Assembly (NCBI RefSeq): GCF_008728515.1
Contig: NC_044980.1
Span: 56,649,680 to 56,713,679 of the forward strand
Length of the DNA: 64,000 bases
Direction of reading: 5' to 3'
Source of the DNA: Papio anubis
Lineage: Eukaryota > Chordata > Mammalia > Primates > Cercopithecidae
Shown here one piece after another: positions 56,786 through 64,000 of the stretch (positions within the stretch are counted from its first letter, which is position 1; every line of letters starts with the position of its first letter). A program made the position numbers and the translations under genes. The notes beneath the pieces were generated by a model. It worked only from the letters and a program-made list of their open reading frames with translations, did no database searches and had not been told where the DNA came from.

Positions 56786-59526
56786 TCAACTCCCACTTAT
56801 GAGTGAGAAAATGTGGTGTTTGGTTTTCTGTTCTTGTGATAGTTTGCTGAGAATGATGGTTCCCAGCTTCATCCATGTCCCTGCAAAGGACATTAACTCA
56901 TCTTTTGTATGACTGCATGGTATTCCATGGTGTATATGTGCCACATTGTCTTTATCCAGTTTATCATTGATGGACATTTGGGTTGGTTCCAAGTCTTTGT
57001 TATTGTGAATAGTGCCACAATAAACATACATGTGCATGTGTCTTTATAGTAGATTGATTTATAATCCTTTGGGTATATACTCAGTAATGGGATGGCTGGG
57101 TCAAATGGTATTTCCAGTTTTAGATCCTTGAGGAATCGCCACACTGTCTTCCACAATGGTTGAACTAATTTACACTCTCACCAACAGCATAAAAGCATTC
57201 CTATTCTTCCATATCCTCTCCAGCATCTGTTTCCTGACTTTTTAATGATAACCATTTTAACTAGCATGAGATGGTATCTCATTGCGGTTTCAATTTGCAT
57301 TTCTTTAATGACCAGTGATGAAGAGCATTTTTTCATATGTTTGATGGCCGCATAACTGTCTTCTTTTGAGAGGTGTCTGTTCATGTCCTTGGCCCACTTT
57401 TTGATAGAGTTGGGTTTTTTTCCTTGTAAATTTGCTTAAGTTCCTTTTAGATTCTTGATATTAGCCCTTTGTCAGATGGATAGATTATAAAAATTTTCTC
57501 CCATTCTATAGGTTGCCTGTTCACTCTGATGATAGTTTATTTTGCTGTGCAGAAGTTCTTTAGTTTAATTAGATCATTTGCCAATTTTGACTTTTGTTGC
57601 CATTGTTTTTGGTGTTTTAGACATGAAGTCTTTGCCCATGCCTATGTCCTGAATGGTACTGCTCAGGTTTTCTTCTAGGATTTTTGTGGTCCTAGGTCTT
57701 ACATTTAAGTCTTCAATCCATCTTGACCTGATTTTTATGTAAGGTGTAAGGAAAGGGTCCCGTGTCAATTTTCTGCATATGACTAGCCAGTTTTCCCAAC
57801 AACATTTATTAAATAGGGCATCCTTTCCCCACTGCTTATTTGTGTCAGGTTTGTCAAAGATAAGATGGTTGTAGATGTGTGGTGTTACTTCTGAGGCCTC
57901 TGTTCTGTTCCATTGGTCTATATGTCTGTTTTGGTGCCAGTACCATGCTGTTTTGGTTACTATAGCCTTGTAGTATAGCTTGAAGTCAGGTAGCGTGATG
58001 CCTCCAACTTTGTTCTTTTTGCTTAGGATTGACTTGGCTATGCGGGCTCTTTTTTGGTTCCATATGAAATTTAAAGTAGTTTTTCCAATTCTGTGAAGAA
58101 AGTCAGTGGCAGTTTGATGGGGATAGCATTCAATCTATAAGATTACTTTGGGCAGTATGGCCATTTTCAAATATTGAGTCTTCCTATCCATGAGCATGGA
58201 ATGTTTTTCCATTTGTTTGCATCCTCTCTTATCTCCTCGAGCAGTGGTTTGTAGTTCTCCTTGAAGAGGTCCTTCAAATCCCTTATAAGTTGTATTCCTA
58301 CATATTTTATTGTCTTAGTAGCAATTGTGAATGGGTGTTCACTCATGATTTGACTCTCTGTTTATCTATTATTGGTATATAGGAATGCTCGTGATTTTTG
58401 CACATTGATTTTGTATCCTGAGACTTTGCTGAAGTTGGTGATCAGCTTAAGGAGATTTTGGGCTGAGGTGACAGGGTTTTCTAAATATGTGATCATGTCA
58501 TCTGCAAACAGAGACAATTTGACTTCCTCTCTTCCTCTTTGAATACCTTTATTTCTTTCTTTTGCCTGATTGGCCTGACCAGAACTTCCAATACTATGTT
58601 GAATAGGAGGGTGAGAGAGGGCATCCTTGTCTTGTGCCAGTTTTCAAAGGGAATGCTTCCATTTTTTGCCAATTCAGTATGATATTGGTTGTGGGTTTGT
58701 CATAAATAGCTCATATTATTTTGAGATGCGTTCCATCGATACCTAGTTTATTGAGAGTTTTGATCACGAAGGGTGTTGAATTTTATCAAAGGCCTTTTCT
58801 GCATCTATTGAAATAATCATGGGGTTTTTTTTTCATTGGTTTTGATTATGTGATGAATTACATTTGCTGATTTGCATATGTTGAACCAGCCTTGCATCCC
58901 AAGGATGAAGCCAACTTGATTGTGGTGGATAAGCTTTTTGATGTGCTGCTGGATTCAGTTTGCCAGTATTTTATTGAGGATTTTTAGATCCTCAGGGATA
59001 TTGGCCTGAAATTTTCTTTTTTTTGTTGTGTCTCTGCCAGGTTTTGGTATCAGGATGATGCTGTCCTCATAAAATGAGTTAGAGAGGATTCCCTCTTTTC
59101 CTATTGTTTGGAATAGTTTCAGAAGGAATGGTACCAGCTCCTCTTTGTACCTCTGGTAGAATTTGGGTGTGAATCTGTCTGGTCCTGGACTTTTTTTGGT
59201 TGGTAGGCTATTAATTACTCCTTCAATTTCAGAACTTGTTATTGGTCTATTCAGGGATTCCACTTGTTCCTGGTTTAGACTTGGCAGTGTGTATGTGTCC
59301 AGGAATGTATCCATTTCTTCTAGATTTTCTAGTCTATTTACATAGAGGTGTTTTTAGTATTGTCTGACGGTAGTTTGTATTTCTGTGGGATCAGTGGTGA
59401 TATCCCCTTTATCACTTTTTATTGCATCTATTTGATTCTTCTTTCTCTTCTTCTTTATCAGTCTGGCTAACAGGCTATCCATTTTGTAGATCTTTCCAAA
59501 AACCAGCTCCTGGACTCACTGGTTTT

Positions 59527-59559
<33 letters not shown>

Positions 59560-60615
59560 TAAGGGTTTTTTTGTGTCACTATCTCCTTAAGTTCTGCTCT
59601 GATCTTAGTTATTTCTTGTCTTTTGCTAGCTTTTGAATTTGTTTGTTCTTGCTTCTCTAGTTCTTTTCATTGTGATGTTAAGGTGTCAATTTTAGATCTT
59701 TCCCGCTTTCTCTTGTGGGCATTTAGTGCTATAAATGTCTCTCCACACATTGCTTTAAATATGTCCTAGAGATTCCGGTACATTGTGTCTTTGTTCTCAC
59801 TGGTTTCAAAGAATATCTTTAGTTCTGCCTTCATTTCGTTATTTAGCCAGTAGTCATTCAGGAGCAGGTTGTTACATTTCCAGTTGGTTGTGCGGTTTTG
59901 AGTGAGTTTCTTATTCCTGAGTTTTAATTTGATTGCCCTGTGGTCTGAGAGACTGTTTGTTATGACTTCTGTTCTTTTGCATTTGCTGAGGAGTGTTTTA
60001 CTGCCAATTATGTGGCCAATTTTAGAAAAAGTGTGATGAGGTGCTGAGATGAATGTATATTCTATTGATTTGGGGTGGAGAGTCCTGTGGATGTCCTTAG
60101 GTCTGCTTAGTCCAGAGCTGAGTTCAAGTCCTGAATATCCTTGTTAATTTTCTGTTTCATTGATCTGTCTAATATTGACAGTGGGGTGTTAAATCTCCCA
60201 CTATTATTGTGTGGTAGTCTAAATCTCTTTGCAGATCTCTAAGAACTCACTTCATGAATCTTGGTGTTCCTATATTGGGTATATATATATTTAGGATAGT
60301 TAGCTCTTCTTGCTGCATTGATCTCTTTACCATTACGTAATGCCCTTGTCTCTTTTGTTGGTTTAAAGTCTGTTTTATCAGAGATTAGGATTGCAACTCC
60401 TGATTTTTTTTTCTTTCCATTTGCTTGGTGAGTGTTCCTCCATCCCTTTATTTTGAGCCTATGTGTGTCTTTGCATGTTAGATGGGTCTCCTGAATACAG
60501 CACACCATGGATCTTGACTCTTTATCCAATTTGCCAGTCTGTGTCTTTTAATTGGGGCATTTAGCCCATTTACATTTAAGGTTAATATTGTTATGTGCGA
60601 ATTTCATCCTGTCGT
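56786..60615 (-). pseudogene. Dead L1 ORF2 (endonuclease/reverse transcriptase)
   Basis: ORF2 normally encodes an endonuclease, a reverse transcriptase and a Cys-rich end, about 1,275 residues. Here its pieces lie in different frames: an endonuclease part (60239-60529, with CCIQETH), a palm-side part (58955-59314, with PTKKSPGPD) and C-terminal parts between 56786 and 57768. The four codons of the catalytic FADD motif survive at 58497-58508. The expected start codon reads ACG instead of ATG at 60613-60615, and many stops and shifts lie between the pieces, so no enzyme can be made. The end is set by the last C-terminal frame, which stops at 56786-56788. Confidence 0.92.
59527..59557. repeat. 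TTG microsatellite inside the L1 ORF2
   Basis: About ten TTG/GTT units in a part of ORF2 where other L1 copies have only a T-rich stretch. It expanded after insertion. Confidence 0.92.
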
Positions 60616-60678
60616 TATGATGCTAGCTGGTTGTTTTGCCCATTAGTTGATGTAGTTTCTTCATAGAGTTGATGGTCT

Positions 60679-61806
60679 TTACAATTTGGTATGTTTTTGC
60701 AGTGGCTGGATCCAGTTGTTTCTTTCCATATTTAGGGCTTCCTTCAGGAGCACAGGCCTGAAGGCAGGCCTGGTGGTGACAAAATCTCTCAGCCTTTGCT
60801 TGTCTATACAGGATTTTATTTCTCCTTCACTTATGAAGCTTAATATGGCTGGATATAAAATTCTTGGTTGACAGGGAGGTGGAGCTTGCAGTGAGCTGAG
60901 ATTTCGCCACTGCACTCCAGCCTGGGTGACAGAGCGAGACTTCGTCTCAAAAAAAAAAAAAAATTCTGGGTTGAAATTCTTTTCTTTAAGAATGTTGAAT
61001 ATTGGCCCCCACTCTCTTCTGGCTTGTAGGGTTTCTGCAGAGAGATCCACTGTTAGTCTGATGGTCTTCTCTTTGTGGGTAACCTGACATTTCTGTCTGA
61101 TTGCCCTTAACTTTTTTTCTTCATTTCAACCTTAGTGAACCTGATGATTAGGTATCTTGGGGTTGCTCTTCTAGAGGAGCATCTTTATGGCATTCTCTGT
61201 ATTTCCTGAATTTGAATGTTGGCCTGTCTTGCTAGGTTGGGGAAGTTCTCCTGGAGAATATCCTGAAGAGTGTTTTCCAACTTGGTTCCATTCTCCCCAT
61301 CACTTTCAGGTACACCAATCAAATGCAGATTTGGTCTTTTTGCATAGTCTCATATTTCTTGGGGCTTTGTTCATCCATTTTTATTCTTTTTTTCTCTAAT
61401 CTTGTCTTCTCATTTTATTTCATTAAATTAATCTTCAATCACTGGTATCCTTTCTTCTGCTTGATAGATTTGGCTATTGATAATTGTGTATGCCTCATGA
61501 AGTTTTTGTGCTGTGTTTTTCAGCTCCATCAGGTCATTTATGGTCTTCTCTAAACAGGTTATTCTAGTGAGCAATTCATCTAACCTTTTTTCCAGGTTCT
61601 CAGCTTCCTTGCATTGGGTTAGAACATGCTCCTTTACCTCAGAGGAGTTTGTTATTACCCACCTCTGAAGCCTATTTCTGACAGTCCGTCAAACTCTTTC
61701 TCCCTCCAGTTTTGTTCCCTTGATGGCGAGGAATTGTGATCATTTGGAGGAGAAGAGGCATTCTGTTTTTGGAATTTTCGGCGTTTTTGCATTGGTTTCT
61801 CCCCAT
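60679..61806 (-). pseudogene. Dead L1 ORF1 (RNA-binding protein) with an Alu insert
   Basis: ORF1 encodes the L1 nucleic-acid chaperone, about 338 residues. The ATG is present at 61804-61806 and the stop at 60679-60681, 63 bp before the ORF2 start site, as in other primate L1s. A one-base loss near 61110-61118 appears to shift the frame. Downstream, the C-terminal domain is open for 123 codons (60679-61050), from DLSAETLQARREWGP to the stop, and reads straight through a 90-bp Alu fragment. A base lost at about 60974-60979 and the 103-bp insertion together preserve the frame. Not functional; I did not check every codon of the N-terminal half. Confidence 0.88.
60871..60960 (+). mobile_element. 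AluY-like 3' fragment inserted in the L1
   Basis: Only the last 90 bp of an Alu: GGTGGAGCTTGCAGTGAGC (a Y-type position), CCACTGCACTCCAGCC, GACTTCGTCTC and poly(A). The TSD is AAAATTCTTGGTTG (60857-60870) and AAAATTCTGGGTTG (60960-60973), one difference. It is a real 5'-truncated retroposition into the older L1, opposite to its direction. Confidence 0.95.
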
Positions 61807-63106
61807 CTTTGTGGATTTATCTACCTTTGGTCTTTGAGTGAATATGCTATTCTTTCTGTTTGTTAGTTTTCCTTCTAATACTTAGGCCCCTCTGCCCCAG
61901 GTCTGCTGGAGTTTGCTGGAGGTCCACTCTTGACCCTGTTTGCCTTGGTATCACCAGTGGAGGCTGCAGAACAGCAAAGATTGCTACCTGTTCCTTCCTC
62001 TGGAAGCTTCATCCCAGAGAGGCACCTGCCAGATGCCAGCCAGAGCTCTCCTGTATGAGGTATCTGTCAGCCCCTACTGGGAGGTGTCTCCCAGTCAGGA
62101 TATACAGGGGTCAGGGACCCACTTGAGGAGGCAGTCTATCCATTATCAGAGCTTGAACACTGTGCTGGGCGAACCACTGCCCTCTTCAGAGCGATAAGGC
62201 AGGGACGTTTAGATCCGCTGATGCTGTGCCCACAGCTGCCCCTTCCCCCACATGCTCTGTCCCAGGCAGATGGGGGTTTTATCTATAAGTCCCTGACTGG
62301 GGATGCTGCCTTTTTTTCAGAAATGCCCTGCCCATAGAGGAAAAATCTGCCAGTCTGGCCACAGCAGCCTTGCTGAGTTGCAGTGGGCTATACTCAGCTC
62401 AAACTTCCCGGCTGCTTTTTTTACATTGTGAGCATAAAACCTCCTACTCAAGCCTCAGCAATGGTGGACGCCCTTCCCCCAACCGGGCTTGAGCATCCCA
62501 GGTAGATCTCAGACTGTTGCTGTGCTGGCAGTGAGAATTTCAAGCCAGTGGATCTCAGTTTGCTGGACTCCATGGGGGTAGGACCCACCGAGCCAGACCA
62601 CTTGGCTCCCTGACTTCAGTACCCCTTTCCAGGGTAGTGAACAGTTCTGTCTCGCTTGCATTCCAGGTGCCACTGGGGTATGGGGAAAAAAAAACCTTCC
62701 TGCAGCTAGTATGGCGTCTGCCCAAACGGCTGCCCATCTTCGTGCTTGAAACCCAGGGCCCTGGTGGTGTAAGCACCAGAGGGAATCTCCTGGTGTGTGG
62801 GTTGCGAAGACCATGGGACAAGCGTGGTATCTGGGCTGGAGTGTGCATGGTTCCTCAGGCTCAGTCCCTCACGGCTTCCCTTGGGTAGGGGAGAAAATTC
62901 CTCCACCCCTTGTGCTTCCTGGTTTAGGTGACGCACCACCCTGCTTTGGCTCACCCTCTGTGGGCTGCACCCACTGTCCAACCAGTCCCAATGAGATGAA
63001 CCTGGTACCTCAGTTGGAAATGCAGAAATCACCGCCTTCTGTGTCGATCTCCCTGGGAGCCTCAGACTGGAGCTGTTCCTATTCGGTCATCTTGCCAGCA
63101 ATCCCC
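61807..63106 (-). promoter_or_regulatory. L1 5' UTR with internal promoter region
   Basis: This is the untranslated leader of the full-length L1. The outer end at 63070-63106 is the reverse of the GGCCGAATAGGAACAGCTC-type start that contains the YY1-binding ATGG in L1s; here the reverse reads ATTCGGTCATCTT, so the YY1 core is changed by one base (CCAT to TCAT). L1 leaders in general drive sense transcription (leftward here) and often antisense transcription (rightward, past 63118). Activity here is unknown. Frames of 83-126 codons inside it are not genes. Confidence 0.75.
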
Positions 63107-63124
63107 CACATACTCTCTCTTATT

Positions 63125-63260
63125 GGAGGCATACAGTATTATCTTTACTTTTCAGATGAGGAGATAACTAGCTAGTTAAGTGCCTGGAGCAGAGCCATAC
63201 AGTGAGTGAGGGAGAAAGAAAGGAGGAATTCCAACTGAGTTCAGAACCCAAGGTGTGGGC
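63125..63260 (+). mobile_element. MIR SINE fragment
   Basis: TATTATCTTTACTTTTCAG, ATGAGGAGATAACTAGC, GTTAAGTGCCTGG and GAGCCATACAGTGAGTGAG resemble the sense MIR 'ttattatccccattttacagatgagg...' block. The full-length L1 landed just in front of it. Confidence 0.62.
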
Positions 63261-64000
63261 ACAGATAGGCTGGCTGGCTAACCCAGCTAGCACAGATAAA
63301 AACTCAATAAAGGCAGTGTTCATTTTGCATAGCAAAAGTTGTGTCTTGGGGAAATAATTGGACCTACACGATTTCTGCTTCTCCTCTTTGTAGCTTCTGA
63401 TCATTTGTCCTTCATTCTAATGCTTGGATAACTTACAATGAGCTCAACTCTTTCAGCATCAAGTCATCTTTCCACACGCATTACCCTGACATTAGCTCCC
63501 TGTCAGCAAAAGTGTGGCTCTACTTTACCATCCAATAGATGTTTTTGTCCCACAGTCTGATCTCCCAAAGATGTATTACTATTCTAAAAAAATTATATCA
63601 GCCCATTCCAAATTCTACTGAAATCTGACCCCCAGGCCCCCCAAGCCAAACCACACGAAAAGATTATTGCAAAACAGTAGCTGCTATTGCCTCCACATTC
63701 AGGAGAAAGAGGGGAACAGTCTGCTTTAAAACATCAAACCTGGGTATTGTATAAGGTGTGATGGTGTGATCTCATCTAAATAGCTCTCAATTTAACATGT
63801 GACAAGATGAAAATTCAGGAGATTCTTTTCATTTCCCAAAGATATACTTATTCTTTGAGGACACATTCATGGTTTGCTTTTCCATAATCATTTCTGACAT
63901 ATTACTTATCAGACTCCAAGTTCCCTCAAAGAAGGGAATTAAATAGTCAGTCTCTATTAGAAATGCTATGAACGACCAAACAATTTTAATAGCCTTTCTC
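63261..64000. other. Unassigned DNA
   Basis: About 740 bp to the window end. No gene or repeat recognised. Confidence 0.4.

Larger units (their letters stand above)
56571..63106 (-). mobile_element. Full-length primate L1 (L1PA/L1PB-type), inactive
   Basis: About 6.54 kb in antisense orientation. The 3' UTR is at 56571-56785, ORF2 remains at 56786-60615, ORF1 remains at 60679-61806, and a 5' UTR of about 1.3 kb at 61807-63106 ends in the reverse of the L1 start (CTGTTCCTATTCGGTCATC). The 12-bp TSD CACATACTCTCT at 56559-56570 and 63107-63118 is exact and fixes both ends, so the insertion reached the true 5' end. The 5' UTR is longer than the roughly 0.9 kb of the youngest human L1s, which suggests an older L1PA or L1PB branch. 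Both ORFs are broken. A short Alu and a TTG repeat arose within it. Confidence 0.97.

Noticed and set aside
62795..63175. 126-codon plus-strand frame at the right end of the L1
   Set aside because: It is the antisense of the L1 5' UTR and crosses the TSD into flanking DNA.
1..64000. CRISPR array, phage, plasmid or bacterial operon
   Set aside because: No spaced identical repeats or compact coding is present. Alu, L1 and MaLR content shows this is primate nuclear DNA.

Overview
The window is primate nuclear DNA, most likely human or another ape. It carries many dimeric Alu SINEs (J, S and Y types), primate-lineage L1 copies, MaLR solo LTRs (MLT1 and MST types), and a background of pan-mammalian fossils: MIR, L2, MER5, MER20, Tigger and old L1M. 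I recognise no protein-coding exon, tRNA, rRNA, CpG island, CRISPR array or bacterial-type operon. Almost all open frames are short and coincide with repeats or noise. Elements were named from memory of family consensus sequences, so class-level calls are firmer than subfamily names.

Layout. 0-4.9 kb: an L1 3' end, then mostly unassigned DNA with an AT/AC microsatellite and a MIR. 4.9-16.8 kb: three Alus, two MLT1-type LTRs, L2 and MIR copies, and old L1 pieces. 16.8-26.3 kb: mostly unassigned DNA, with MIRs, an Alu-left-monomer relic (FLAM), a MIR split by a MER5-like transposon, and an L1M 3' end. 26.3-32.5 kb: a young 5'-truncated AluY with an 18-bp target-site duplication (TSD), a stretch that may be old retroviral-type internal sequence with two pairs of direct repeats, an antisense old L1 ORF1-like block, and an AluS. 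32.5-36.4 kb: two long antisense L2 copies, one hosting a MER20 with a perfect 8-bp TSD and a 3'-deleted Alu. 36.4-46.9 kb: scattered MIR, L2 and hAT remnants, and an AluS.

46.9-53.4 kb is a dense nest. An MST LTR sits inside an older LTR. Next to it, an L1M ORF2/3'UTR copy (48,958-53,430) was entered by a 733-bp polyadenylated retrocopy of an unidentified transcript, by an MST LTR (itself entered by an Alu), and by an antisense primate L1.

53.4-64 kb holds a Tigger transposon, an ERVL-type LTR, and a complete-length antisense primate L1 (56,571-63,106) with matching 12-bp TSDs. That L1 is dead: the ORF2 start codon is changed and both ORFs are shifted or interrupted. A short Alu lies in ORF1, in a frame that stays open.

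There is no gene network to describe. The biology visible is layered retrotransposition. The best lead is the retrocopy at 49,045-49,777, hidden between two halves of an L1M and marked by a 15-bp TSD, an AATAAA signal and a poly(A) tail. I found nothing that supports a new defence, metabolic or regulatory system.
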